NCBI RefSeq assembly: GCF_017876405.1
Contig: NZ_JAGINW010000001.1
Span: 4,167,203-4,231,202 of the forward strand
Length of the DNA: 64,000 bases
Direction: 5' to 3'
Source of the DNA: Kibdelosporangium banguiense
Lineage (GTDB): Bacteria; Actinomycetota; Actinomycetes; Mycobacteriales; Pseudonocardiaceae
A program made the translations under genes and the position numbers. How positions within the stretch are numbered: position 1 is the stretch's first letter; each line of letters opens with the position of its first letter. Of this stretch, positions 45,955-54,793 are shown one piece after another. Under the pieces are notes generated by a model. The model had not been told where the DNA came from. It ran no database searches and was given only the letters and a program-made list of their open reading frames with translations.

Positions 45955-47165
45955 TGGATTTCGGCTACGACGCCCGCACCCAGGAACTACGCGAGCAGCT
46001 CACCGCTTTCATGGACGAGTTCGTCTACCCCGCCGAGGCGGTGTTCGAACAGCAGCTGTCCGAACAGGACGATCCCTGGAGCCCGCCGCCGGTACTCGAG
46101 GACCTGAAGAAGGAAGCCCGAAAGCGTGGGCTGTGGAACTTCTTCCTGCCCGGTGAGCACGGCGCCGGCCTGACCAACCTGCAGTACGCGCCGCTCGCGG
46201 AGATCACCGGCCGCAGCCCGCACCTGGCGCCTGCCGCGCTGAACTGTGCCGCGCCGGACACCGGCAACATGGAAGTGCTGGCCATGTTCGGCAACGAGCA
46301 GCAGCGCAAGCAGTGGCTGGAGCCGTTGCTGGACGGCGAGATCCGCTCGGCGTTCGCGATGACCGAGCCGGACGTGGCCTCCTCGGACGCCCGCAACATC
46401 GCCACCCGGATCGAACGCGACGGCAGCGACTACGTGATCAACGGCAGCAAGTGGTTCATCTCCGGTGCGATGAACCCGCGCTGCCAGATCTTCATCGTGA
46501 TGGGCAAGACCGATCCGTCCGGTGAACCCCATCGCCAGCAGAGCATGATCCTCGTGCCGCGGGACACACCCGGCATGGACATCAAGCGCGGTATGCACGT
46601 CTTCGGCTACACCGACGGCGACCACGGCGGCCACGCGGAGATCGAGTTCACCGATGTCCGTGTCCCCGCGGAGAACCTGATCGGCGAGGAAGGCGGCGGT
46701 TTCGCGGTCGCCCAGGCCCGCCTCGGCCCCGGCCGTATCCACCACTGCATGCGCCTGATCGGCATGGCCGAACGCGCGATCGAGCTGATGTGCAAGCGAA
46801 CCGTCTCCCGCACAGCCTTCGGCAAGCCGATCGCTCAGCAGGGCGTGGTGCAGGACTGGATCGCGGAGTCCCGTGTCCGTGTCGAACAGCTCAGGCTGCT
46901 GGTCCTCAAGACCGCCTGGCTGATGGACACAGTCGGCAACCAGGGTGCCCACACCGAGATCCAGGCCATCAAGATCGCCACACCCCTGTCCGTGGAATGG
47001 ATCATCGACAAGGCGATCCAGGCCCACGGCGCCGGCGGCGTCAGCCAGGACACCCCACTGGCCGGTCTCTGGGCGCACGCCCGGACATTGCGCCTGGCCG
47101 ACGGACCCGACGAAGTGCACAAGCGCTCCATGGCCCGCCGAGAGCTCGCCAAACACCTCAGCTGA
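45954..47165 (+). CDS. Acyl-CoA dehydrogenase (ACAD10/11-like)
   Basis: The 403-residue flavoprotein has the FAD/substrate motif FAMTEPDVASSDARNI, the WFISGAMNP loop and the C-terminal QAHGAGGVSQDTPLAGLWAHARTLRLADG. These are close to long-chain ACAD10/11-type enzymes. Together with the kinase-like gene it may process 4-hydroxyacyl-CoA to enoyl-CoA for MaoC and SDR. It ends the operon; a strong hairpin repeat follows directly. Confidence 0.93.
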   Translation: MDFGYDARTQELREQLTAFMDEFVYPAEAVFEQQLSEQDDPWSPPPVLEDLKKEARKRGLWNFFLPGEHGAGLTNLQYAPLAEITGRSPHLAPAALNCAAPDTGNMEVLAMFGNEQQRKQWLEPLLDGEIRSAFAMTEPDVASSDARNIATRIERDGSDYVINGSKWFISGAMNPRCQIFIVMGKTDPSGEPHRQQSMILVPRDTPGMDIKRGMHVFGYTDGDHGGHAEIEFTDVRVPAENLIGEEGGGFAVAQARLGPGRIHHCMRLIGMAERAIELMCKRTVSRTAFGKPIAQQGVVQDWIAESRVRVEQLRLLVLKTAWLMDTVGNQGAHTEIQAIKIATPLSVEWIIDKAIQAHGAGGVSQDTPLAGLWAHARTLRLADGPDEVHKRSMARRELAKHLS

Positions 47166-47166
47166 T

Positions 47167-47266
47167 GTGCCCCCAATGTGGCGTTGGTGGCATGGGACGC
47201 CACCAACGCCACATTGGGGACATGTTGGTGGTGCCCCGAAAGCCACTTTGGGGGCACACGGCCGGT
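47167..47266. repeat. Palindromic repeat unit with two alternative hairpins
   Basis: A perfect 21-bp stem (47171-47191 with 47199-47219, 7-nt loop) follows the acyl-CoA dehydrogenase stop. A third arm at 47251-47266 can pair with 47167-47182 with one mismatch. No T-run follows. It closes both the operon on the left and the convergent DUF1080 gene, and looks like an intergenic palindromic repeat element serving as bidirectional terminator. Confidence 0.65.
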
Positions 47267-47946
47267 CAGGTCGTGATGAACTCGTCCGGCTTCATGACCA
47301 CGGGTGATTCGAGATACAGCCCGCGATACTGATCGTTGATCTTGCTGTTGTGAATCTGGATCGCGATCGGGCCGACGCGGCCGGCGGTCTTGTCGGTGAA
47401 CCGCAGCACCTCAGTCGCTTTGCACGTCGTAGCACCCGAAGGCAATGGGCAGCACGCCATCCGTGCGATACCGGTGCTCTGGTTCGCAATGAGCTCGCAC
47501 TGAGCCCACTTCTTCACATCCCAGCTGGGATGCGGGTACTGCTTGAACAGGCTGCCACCGCCGTTGTTGTGGCCAGGACGGTAGTCCCAGTGCCCGCCGT
47601 TGGGCGGCTGGAACTGGATTGCACTCAGAGCGTCCCGGATCGGCTCGGTCGAGCCCCAGATCAACACGGTCGGCTTGTGGTTCCCTTTGACCTGGCGGAC
47701 CTGGAAAATCCAGCGGAACGTGCCAGCCTGCTGCTTGTTGTAGTAGATCCACCCGCGCGCGGTCCCAGTGCTGTGAATCGCACCGTCCTTGACCACGAAT
47801 TGCCCCGACTTGGCCTGAGTCCAATCGGTCAGCGTCTTCCCGTCGAACATCGACACCAGGTTGGGATCACCGTAAGGATTGGGATCGGCGCTCGCCGGCA
47901 CCGCCAACGCGACCAGCATCGCCGCGGCCATCCAAAGTAGACGCAC
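47266..47946 (-). CDS. Secreted DUF1080-like protein (keto-disaccharide hydrolase fold)
   Basis: The 226-residue exported protein starts at GTG 47946 behind GGAGGAG and has a signal peptide ending near PASADP. The jelly-roll domain begins LVSMFDGKTLTDWTQ, a hallmark of DUF1080 (3-keto-disaccharide hydrolase-like), and ends IQIHNSKINDQYRGLYLES. It probably binds or cleaves sugars. The palindrome 26 bp upstream suggests control by a LacI-family regulator. Confidence 0.85.
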   Translation of the reverse strand: MRLLWMAAAMLVALAVPASADPNPYGDPNLVSMFDGKTLTDWTQAKSGQFVVKDGAIHSTGTARGWIYYNKQQAGTFRWIFQVRQVKGNHKPTVLIWGSTEPIRDALSAIQFQPPNGGHWDYRPGHNNGGGSLFKQYPHPSWDVKKWAQCELIANQSTGIARMACCPLPSGATTCKATEVLRFTDKTAGRVGPIAIQIHNSKINDQYRGLYLESPVVMKPDEFITT

Positions 47947-47971
47947 ATCTCCTCCGTCCTCGGAACCGGAA

Positions 47972-47985
47972 TGTAAACGTTTACA
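47972..47985. promoter_or_regulatory. LacI/cre-like operator
   Basis: TGTAAACGTTTACA is a perfect 14-bp palindrome with central CG, 25 bp upstream of the DUF1080 start. It matches the general LacI/CcpA-type operator pattern and differs from the operator at 6553, so a different regulator encoded elsewhere is likely. Confidence 0.65.
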
Positions 47986-48105
47986 AGGGCGGCTTGATTG
48001 AAGGTAGGAGCTTGCGGCGACTCGCGTCAAGGCCTCCCGACCGAGATGCCCGTTGCGTCCCCAATGCGGGGATTGACTGGGCGGGATGGCGCGGGATAGG
48101 CGGGG

Positions 48106-48759
48106 TCAGCCGTCGAGGACGACGGCGATGATGCCCGCCAGGTGGGCCAGGCGGGCGACCTCGGCGGCGCGGAACATCGGGCCACCTGGACGGCCGACCA
48201 GCAGGACTCGGTCGGGCTTGCCCAGTGGGGTGGCGGCGAGTTCGGTGCCGAGTTCGCGCCAGGTCTCCGGGACCCAGGCTTCTTCGCCGTCCAGCACGGT
48301 GGCCTTGGCCAGCGGCATGAAGGGCAGCTCGATGGTCAGGACCTGCGGGGCGGCCGCGCTGGCGGCCAGCGGCTGGGTGCCGCTCGCGTCGTGCTGGACG
48401 ACTACTGCCCAGCCCGCGCGGATGATCTTGGGGACGCCCTCGGTGAAGGTGCGCAGGCCTTCGTTGGGTTCGGCGGCGACCTCTTCGACCAGCTCGAGCT
48501 CGCGGTGGGTGTCCAGGACCCCGGCGTACGGCCGCACGGCGTCGACTTCCACGCCGTCGATCGACTCGGCGGCGGTGATCAGCATGTCCGGCAGCCTGCC
48601 GGAGGGCAGTTCGACCACGAGGTCGTCCACCGCGATGCCGGCACCACGCTCGACCACGTCCACGCTGAGGATGTCGGCGCCGATCTTGCCGAGCGCGGTC
48701 GCGACCGCGCCCAGTGTTCCCGGGCTGTCCGGGAGTTGCACCCGGATCAGGAAGGACAA
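48106..48759 (-). CDS. ACT-domain protein (Rv3013-like)
   Basis: The 217-residue protein starts at TTG 48759 with GGAGG upstream. The N-terminus is an ACT domain (MSFLIRVQLPDSPGTLGAVATAL), followed by GADILSVDVVERG and a GAF-like or unknown C-terminal half. Orthologues lie next to gatC in mycobacteria (Rv3013). The domain normally binds amino acids, so it may sense one. It is divergent from gatC with 215 bp between. Confidence 0.85.
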   Translation of the reverse strand: MSFLIRVQLPDSPGTLGAVATALGKIGADILSVDVVERGAGIAVDDLVVELPSGRLPDMLITAAESIDGVEVDAVRPYAGVLDTHRELELVEEVAAEPNEGLRTFTEGVPKIIRAGWAVVVQHDASGTQPLAASAAAPQVLTIELPFMPLAKATVLDGEEAWVPETWRELGTELAATPLGKPDRVLLVGRPGGPMFRAAEVARLAHLAGIIAVVLDG

Positions 48760-48974
48760 GGCGAACGCCTCCTGCGTCGTGCGCGGAACCCTGCCGTCCG
48801 CACCGTGTTGCCGGGCGCCGATTCTCGCAGACCCGAGTGGGCACGAGCAGCACGCGTCCGAGTCGCGAGGGTTAAGAACTACGCATCGGCGGATAACCCG
48901 TTCGGGCCCCGGTCAACCCTCGCCATAGACTCACCAGGTCCCAGACGAAATGTAATCCCCCGGGGGTACGTGGA

Positions 48975-49274
48975 GTGCCAACCATCTCCCGCGACGAGGT
49001 CGCGCATCTGGCTCGGCTGGCCAGGCTGGCGGTGACGGAGCAAGAGCTGGACAAGTTCGCCGGCCAGCTCGATGTCATCCTTGAAGCCGTGGCCAAGGTG
49101 ACCGAGGTCGCCAGCGAGAATGTGCCGCCGACCTCGCATGCCGTGCCGTTGACCAACGTCTTCCGTGAAGACGTCGTCCGCCCGGGACTGACCCAGCAGC
49201 AGGCGCTGGCAGCAGCTCCCGCGGCCGAGGACGGCCGGTTCCGCGTCCCGCGCATTCTCGGGGAGGAACAGTGA
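48975..49274 (+). CDS. gatC: Aspartyl/glutamyl-tRNA amidotransferase subunit C
   Basis: The 99-residue GatC starts at GTG 48975. [17 protein letters not shown] and the C-terminal segment FRVPRIL are standard. It stabilises GatA on GatB in the complex that converts Glu-tRNA(Gln) and Asp-tRNA(Asn) to their amidated forms. It overlaps gatA by four bases. Confidence 0.96.
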   Translation: MPTISRDEVAHLARLARLAVTEQELDKFAGQLDVILEAVAKVTEVASENVPPTSHAVPLTNVFREDVVRPGLTQQQALAAAPAAEDGRFRVPRILGEEQ

Positions 49275-50788
49275 GCGACCTCACCCGGATGACCGCGGCC
49301 GAGCTGGCCGCGAAGATCCAGGCCAAGGAAGTCTCGGCGGTCGAGGTCACCCAGGCCCATCTGGACCGGATCGCCGATGTCGACCCGGCCGTGCACGCCT
49401 TCCTGCACGTCAGCACCGAGAGCGCGTTGTCGCAGGCACGCGCGGTGGACGAGGACATCGCGGCGGGCAACCAGCCCGCGTCGGCGCTGGCCGGTGTGCC
49501 TCTGGCGCTCAAGGACGTCGTCACCATGCAGGGCGCGCCCACGACCGTCGGCTCCAAGATGCTCGAGGGCTGGCAGCCGCCGTACGACGCGACGATCACC
49601 ACGAAGATGCTCGAAGCCGGCATCGTGATTCTCGGCAAGACCAACATGGACGAGTTCGCGATGGGCTCGTCGACCGAGAACTCCGCGTACGGCGTGACCC
49701 ACAACCCGTGGGACCTCGGCCGGATCCCGGGCGGTTCCGGCGGCGGTTCGTCGGCAGCGCTCGCCGCGTTCGAGGCGCCGTTGGCGATCGGCACCGACAC
49801 GGGCGGTTCGATCCGTCAGCCCGGCGCGGTGACGGGCACTGTCGGTGTCAAACCGACTTACGGCGGTGTTTCGCGTTACGGCCTTGTTGCGTTCTCGTCG
49901 TCTCTCGACCAGGCCGGGCCGTGCGCTCGGACCGTGATGGACGCGGCGATGCTGCACGAGGTCATCGGCGGGCACGACCTGCTGGACGCGACCTCCATCA
50001 ATCAGCCGGTCCCGGCTGTCGTGCAGGCGGTTCGTGAGGGCTCGCTCGGTGATCTGCGCGGCCTCAAGGTCGGTGTGGTCAAGGAGTTCTCCGGCAAGGG
50101 CTATGACGCCGGTGTGATGGTCTCGTTCAACGAGGCCGTCGAGCAATTGCGTGCATTGGGCGCGGAGATCATCGAGGTCTCCTGCCCGCATTTCACGTAC
50201 GCCCTCTCGGCGTACTACCTGATTGCACCGAGTGAATGCTCTTCGAACCTCGCCCGATTCGACGCGATGCGCTATGGCATCCGGATCGGTGACGACGGGG
50301 AGCGCAGCGCCGAAGAGGTCATGTCACTGACCCGGGAGATCGGCTTCGGCCCCGAGGTCAAGCGCCGCATCATGATCGGCACATACGCCCTGTCCTCGGG
50401 TTACTACGACGCCTACTACGGCTCGGCGCAGAAGGTCCGCACGCTGATCAAGCAGGACTTCGAGGCCGCGTACGAGAAGGTGGACGTGCTCGTCTCGCCG
50501 ACGACGCCGACCACGGCGTTCCCCATCGGCGAGCGCACCGACAACCCGATGGCGATGTATCTCGCCGACCTGTGCACGATTCCGGCGAGCCTGGCCGGGC
50601 ATCCTGCTATGAGCGTGCCGAGCAGGTTGTCGGCGACCGACGGCCTCCCGGTCGGCCTGCAGATCATGGCCCCGGCCCTGCAGGAGACCAGGATGTACCG
50701 GGTCGCGGCGGCCTACGAGATGGCGCGCAACGATGCCGACGGCGGCCCGCTGATCAACCGGGTGCCCGAACTGGAGGTTGGACGATGA
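49271..50788 (+). CDS. gatA: Aspartyl/glutamyl-tRNA amidotransferase subunit A
   Basis: The 505-residue amidase starts at GTG 49271. The catalytic Lys is in VPLALKDVV, and the Ser pair is in [13 protein letters not shown] and [11 protein letters not shown]. It releases ammonia from glutamine for the GatB transamidation site. Its stop overlaps the ATG of a small membrane protein (ATGA). Confidence 0.97.
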   Translation: MSDLTRMTAAELAAKIQAKEVSAVEVTQAHLDRIADVDPAVHAFLHVSTESALSQARAVDEDIAAGNQPASALAGVPLALKDVVTMQGAPTTVGSKMLEGWQPPYDATITTKMLEAGIVILGKTNMDEFAMGSSTENSAYGVTHNPWDLGRIPGGSGGGSSAALAAFEAPLAIGTDTGGSIRQPGAVTGTVGVKPTYGGVSRYGLVAFSSSLDQAGPCARTVMDAAMLHEVIGGHDLLDATSINQPVPAVVQAVREGSLGDLRGLKVGVVKEFSGKGYDAGVMVSFNEAVEQLRALGAEIIEVSCPHFTYALSAYYLIAPSECSSNLARFDAMRYGIRIGDDGERSAEEVMSLTREIGFGPEVKRRIMIGTYALSSGYYDAYYGSAQKVRTLIKQDFEAAYEKVDVLVSPTTPTTAFPIGERTDNPMAMYLADLCTIPASLAGHPAMSVPSRLSATDGLPVGLQIMAPALQETRMYRVAAAYEMARNDADGGPLINRVPELEVGR

Positions 50789-50976
50789 AGAAGATCCGTG
50801 GTGTCCTCGGCCTTGCGGGTTCGGTCTTCGGCGCGGTGAGTGCCGTGCAGGGCTTCCGCAACGCGCGCAAGGACAAGGACAAGCTGCTTCTGGTCAACGC
50901 CAGTGCCAGCATTCTCGTTGCGATCACCGGTGTGCTGCTGACCATCCGCGCTGTACGTAAGGACGAGCTGAAGTGA
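50785..50976 (+). CDS. Small membrane protein between gatA and gatB
   Basis: The 63-residue protein starts at ATG 50785 within the gatA stop and overlaps gatB by four bases. It has two hydrophobic stretches ([18 protein letters not shown] and [19 protein letters not shown]) separated by the basic RNARKDKDK. Function is unknown. The tight coupling on both sides means it should be made in step with GatA and GatB. Confidence 0.8.
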   Translation: MKKIRGVLGLAGSVFGAVSAVQGFRNARKDKDKLLLVNASASILVAITGVLLTIRAVRKDELK

Positions 50977-52478
50977 CGGCTGACGCCGAGCTGATGGACT
51001 ACGACGAGGTCATCTCGCGGTTCGACCCGGTGCTGGGGCTCGAAGTCCACGTGGAGCTCTCGACCAACACCAAGATGTTCTGCGGCTGCCCGGTGGCGTT
51101 CGGCGCGGAGCCCAACACCCAGGTCTGCCCCACCTGCCTGGGCCTGCCGGGCTCACTGCCGGTGGTCAACGAGATCGCGGTGGCCTCGGCGATGCGCATC
51201 GGCCTGGCGCTCAACTGCGAGATCGCCGAGTGGTGCCGCTTCGCCCGCAAGAACTACTTCTATCCGGACATGCCCAAGAACTTCCAGACCTCGCAGTACG
51301 ACGAGCCGATCGCCTTCAACGGCTGGCTGGACGTCGAGCTGGAAGACGGAACCGTTGTGCGCGTGGAGATCGAGCGCGCGCACATGGAAGAGGACACCGG
51401 CAAGTCCCTGCACGTGGGCGGCGCGACCGGCCGAATCCATGGCGCCGAGCACTCGCTGCTGGACTACAACCGCGCCGGCGTGCCGCTGATCGAGATCGTC
51501 ACCAAGATGATCCCCGACACTGGCGGCCGCGCGCCCGAGGTGGCCCGTGCGTACGTGTCCACCCTGCGGGACCTGTTGCGCGCCTTGGATGTTTCCGACG
51601 TCCGGATGGATCAGGGCTCGCTTCGCTGTGACGCCAACGTGTCCCTGATGCCCAAGGGCTCCTCGGAACTCGGCACCCGCACCGAGACGAAAAACGTCAA
51701 CTCACTGCGCTCGGTCGAACGGGCAGTGCGCTACGAGATGACCCGTCAGGCCGCGATCCTGGCCGACGGCGGCAAAATCCGCCAGGAAACCCGCCACTTC
51801 GACGAGTCGAGCGGATCGACCTCGGCGGGGCGCGCGAAGGAGACTTCCGAGGACTACCGGTACTTCCCGGAGCCCGACCTGGTGCCGATCGCCCCCTCCC
51901 GCGAGTGGGTCGAAGAGCTGCGCAAGACGTTGCCGGAGATGCCTTCCGCGCGGCGCAAGCGAATCCAGACCGAGTGGAATCTGTCCGATTTGGAGCTCCG
52001 CGACCTGCTGAACGTGGGCGCGGTGGACGTCATCGCGGCAACCGTCGACGCAGGCGCGACCCCAGCCGAGGCCCGTGCCTGGTGGGTCAGCCACCTCGCC
52101 CAGGAAGCCAACACCCGCGGTGTCGAGCTGGGCGACCTGCCGATCACCCCGGTCCAGGTCGCCGAGGTCATCAAGCTGGTGAACTCCGGCGCCCTGACCA
52201 ACAAGATGGCCCGCAAGGTCGTCGAGGGCGTACTCGCCGGCGAGGGCGAACCCGCTGACGTCGTGGAAAAGCACGGCCTCAAGGTGGTCTCCGACGACTC
52301 CGCCCTGATCGCCGCGGTCGACGAGGCCCTGGCCTCCCAGCCCGACGTGCTGGAAAAGATCCGCAGCGGCAAGGTCGCCGCGGCCGGCGCCATCGTCGGC
52401 GCCGTCATGAAGGCCACCAAGGGCCAGGCCGACGCCAAACGCGTCCGCGAACTGATCCTGGAACGCTCCAACGCCTGA
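50973..52478 (+). CDS. gatB: Aspartyl/glutamyl-tRNA amidotransferase subunit B
   Basis: The 501-residue GatB starts at GTG 50973. The PET112 catalytic domain has [20 protein letters not shown] with the zinc cysteines (CGC...CPTC), followed by the helical and YqeY tail domains ([16 protein letters not shown]). It binds the misacylated tRNA, activates the side chain and transfers the amide. It is the last gene of the operon, and a strong terminator follows. Confidence 0.97.
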   Translation: MTADAELMDYDEVISRFDPVLGLEVHVELSTNTKMFCGCPVAFGAEPNTQVCPTCLGLPGSLPVVNEIAVASAMRIGLALNCEIAEWCRFARKNYFYPDMPKNFQTSQYDEPIAFNGWLDVELEDGTVVRVEIERAHMEEDTGKSLHVGGATGRIHGAEHSLLDYNRAGVPLIEIVTKMIPDTGGRAPEVARAYVSTLRDLLRALDVSDVRMDQGSLRCDANVSLMPKGSSELGTRTETKNVNSLRSVERAVRYEMTRQAAILADGGKIRQETRHFDESSGSTSAGRAKETSEDYRYFPEPDLVPIAPSREWVEELRKTLPEMPSARRKRIQTEWNLSDLELRDLLNVGAVDVIAATVDAGATPAEARAWWVSHLAQEANTRGVELGDLPITPVQVAEVIKLVNSGALTNKMARKVVEGVLAGEGEPADVVEKHGLKVVSDDSALIAAVDEALASQPDVLEKIRSGKVAAAGAIVGAVMKATKGQADAKRVRELILERSNA

Positions 52479-52505
52479 CAGCGCAAAGGGCTGACAGAAA
52501 CTGAG

Positions 52506-52556
52506 ACGGCTGTGCGGGCCACCTCCCGAAGGTGGCCCGCACAGCCGTTTTCTTCT
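52506..52556 (+). terminator. Strong intrinsic terminator after gatB
   Basis: A perfect 19-bp stem (52506-52524 with 52530-52548, 5-nt loop) is followed by TTTTCTTCTTT. It ends the gat operon, and its mirror can serve the convergent exporter gene. Confidence 0.9.
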
Positions 52557-52557
52557 T

Positions 52558-54108
52558 TCAGTCGGCCAGGACTGGGACTGGTTTGGTGTCCTTGGTGTCG
52601 CTGGAGGCGACGGTGAAATCGCGCAGTGGCTCGGACTTGACGAACCACGAGATCGCGAAGCCCAGGGCCAGGAAGACGGCGGCCAGGGTGAAGACGCCCT
52701 GGATTCCGTCGACCATGCCGCCGAGGTAGGCGTCCCGGACCGGGGTGGGCAGAGCCTCGATCATCTTGGGGCTCAGCTGGCCGCCGGTGCTGGTCAGCGA
52801 GGCGCCTGACGGGCCGAGTGCGGTGGTCAGGCTGTCGTGGATGCGGTTGGTGAAGATGGAGCCGAGGATGGCCACGCCGAGGGAGCCGCCGATGCTGCGG
52901 GCGAAGGTCGCCGTGCTGGTGGCCACGCCCAGGTCGCGCAGTCCGACGCTGTTCTGGGCGATCAGGTTCGTTGTGCCCATCAGGAAACCGAGCCCGGCGC
53001 CGACCACGACGATGTAGAGGCTTGAGGTGAACGAGCTGGTGGTCATGCCCAGCTGGGTGAGCAGGAAGGCGCCTACTGCCATCACGCCCATGCCGATGAT
53101 CGGGAATGTGCGGTAGTGCCCCGTGCGGCTGGTGAGCTGGCCCGAGATGGTCGAGAAGACCAGGACTCCGGCCATCATCGGCAACAGCAGCAGTCCGCTG
53201 TTGGTCGCCGAGGCTCCTTGCACGATCTGCTGGTACTGCGGCAGGAAGCTGACCGCGCCGAACATCGCGAAGCCGGACATGAACGCGAGCACCGACGCCA
53301 GCGTGAAGTTCCGGATCTTGAACAGATGCAGCGGCAGGATCGGTTCCTCGACGCGGCGCTCGACCCAGACGAACACCGCGAGTGCGAGCACGGTCAGTGC
53401 ACCGAGTCCGATGATCTGCCACGAATCCCATGCGTATTCCGTGCCGCCCCAGGTGGTCATCAGGACCAGGCTGGCGATGCCGACGGTCAGCAGGGCCGCA
53501 CCCCAGTAGTCGATCACGGCTTTGCCGGTGCGCTTCGGCAAATGCAGCGTCAAACCGACGACCAATAGTGCGATTGCACCGAGGGGCAGGTTGACGTAGA
53601 ACGCCCAGCGCCAGTCGAGATTGTCGGTGATGAACCCGCCGAGGAAGGGGCCGCCGACCATGGCGATCGGCATGACCGCCGCGAACATGCCCTGCATCTT
53701 GCCCCGATCCTTGGGGGCGACCATCTCGGCCATGATGGCCATTGCACCGACCATCAGACCGCCTGCACCGAGGCCTTGCAGGCCGCGGTACGCGATCAAT
53801 TCGGTCATTGTGCTCGATGTGCCGGCGAGGGCGGAGCCCGCGAGGAAGACCACGATCGAGGCCATGAACATGCCTTTGCGGCCGTAGAGGTCGCTGAGCT
53901 TGCCCCAGATCGGGGTGGAGACCGCGGAGGCCAGGGTGTAGGCGGTGATCACCCAGGTGAAGTGGTTCAGCCCGCCCAGGTCTCCGACGATCGTGGGCAT
54001 GGCCGTGCCCACGATCATGTTGTCGAGCATGGCTAGCAGGATCCCGATCATCAGGCCTGCGAAGATTGTGTACTGCTTGCGTTTCTTCTGCGGTTCTGTG
54101 CTGGTCAC
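52558..54108 (-). CDS. DHA2-family (EmrB/QacA) multidrug exporter
   Basis: The 516-residue, 14-helix MFS transporter starts at GTG 54108 behind GGAGG. The first helix has LLAMLDNMIVGTAMPTI with the family's Asp, and loop motif A is GKLSDLYGRKGMFM. It expels drugs by proton antiport. The divergent TetR and the structured spacer show that it is regulated by its neighbour. A longer frame to 54228 would cover the operator region and is not favoured. Confidence 0.93.
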   Translation of the reverse strand: MTSTEPQKKRKQYTIFAGLMIGILLAMLDNMIVGTAMPTIVGDLGGLNHFTWVITAYTLASAVSTPIWGKLSDLYGRKGMFMASIVVFLAGSALAGTSSTMTELIAYRGLQGLGAGGLMVGAMAIMAEMVAPKDRGKMQGMFAAVMPIAMVGGPFLGGFITDNLDWRWAFYVNLPLGAIALLVVGLTLHLPKRTGKAVIDYWGAALLTVGIASLVLMTTWGGTEYAWDSWQIIGLGALTVLALAVFVWVERRVEEPILPLHLFKIRNFTLASVLAFMSGFAMFGAVSFLPQYQQIVQGASATNSGLLLLPMMAGVLVFSTISGQLTSRTGHYRTFPIIGMGVMAVGAFLLTQLGMTTSSFTSSLYIVVVGAGLGFLMGTTNLIAQNSVGLRDLGVATSTATFARSIGGSLGVAILGSIFTNRIHDSLTTALGPSGASLTSTGGQLSPKMIEALPTPVRDAYLGGMVDGIQGVFTLAAVFLALGFAISWFVKSEPLRDFTVASSDTKDTKPVPVLAD

Positions 54109-54126
54109 GGTATCCTCCCCAGTGGG

Positions 54127-54196
54127 CTTACTTGCCGTCCGGCTAGGTAACTTGCTAGCCGTACGGTAAGCTAACGCTAGCCGGTCGTCAAGTAAG
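54127..54196. promoter_or_regulatory. TetR operator region between exporter and regulator
   Basis: CTTACTTG (54127-54134) and its exact complement CAAGTAAG (54189-54196) bracket the spacer. Inside are two AACTTGC/ACTTGC half-sites and an imperfect dyad centred on CCGTACGG (54159-54166). This is consistent with cooperative binding of two TetR dimers. Confidence 0.6.
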
Positions 54197-54208
54197 TGGG
54201 AGAAAGTC

Positions 54209-54793
54209 ATGGGCACGCGGTCGGACACCAGGGAAAAGATCCAGGACGTGGCCTTGGAACTGTTCGGCGAGCAGGGCTACGACAAGACCTCGTTGCGGGA
54301 GATCGCCGAGCATCTCGGCGTGACCAAGGCGGCGCTCTACTACCACTTCAAGACCAAGGAGGAGATCATCTCCAGCCTGCTGCAGGCCACCGGCGAGCGG
54401 ATGGACGTGGTCGCGGCCTGGCTGGCCGACAAGCAGCCCACCCCGGAGACCCGGGCCGAGCTGCTGCGCCGCTACGCCGCGGCGGTGGTCTCCGACAGCG
54501 GCAGGCACTTCCGGCTGATGCGGCTGATGCAGGAGAACCAGCCCGCCCTGCGCGAGCTCGCCGCCGGAATGCGGGGCCAGGAGCGGTTGAAGGTCTTCTT
54601 CGAGTTCCTCGTCGAACCCGGCGCGCCCCTGGCCGACCAGTTGCGCGCCCGGCTTTCGTTCATGGTCCTGCACATGGGCATGTTCGCGCTGAAGGAGGCC
54701 GACGCGACCCAGGACGAGAAGCAGGCCGCCGCGCTGGAAGTCAGCCTCGGCCTGCTCGACCAGTTGGGCGGGTCAGTCCTTGGTGCCCAGTGA
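54209..54793 (+). CDS. TetR-family regulator of the exporter
   Basis: The 194-residue regulator starts at ATG 54209. The HTH is VALELFGEQGYDKTSLREIAE and ALYYHFKTKEEIISSLL. It should repress the divergent DHA2 exporter and itself until a drug-like ligand binds. Its 3' end overlaps the convergent lipoprotein gene by 21 bp. Confidence 0.94.
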   Translation: MGTRSDTREKIQDVALELFGEQGYDKTSLREIAEHLGVTKAALYYHFKTKEEIISSLLQATGERMDVVAAWLADKQPTPETRAELLRRYAAAVVSDSGRHFRLMRLMQENQPALRELAAGMRGQERLKVFFEFLVEPGAPLADQLRARLSFMVLHMGMFALKEADATQDEKQAAALEVSLGLLDQLGGSVLGAQ

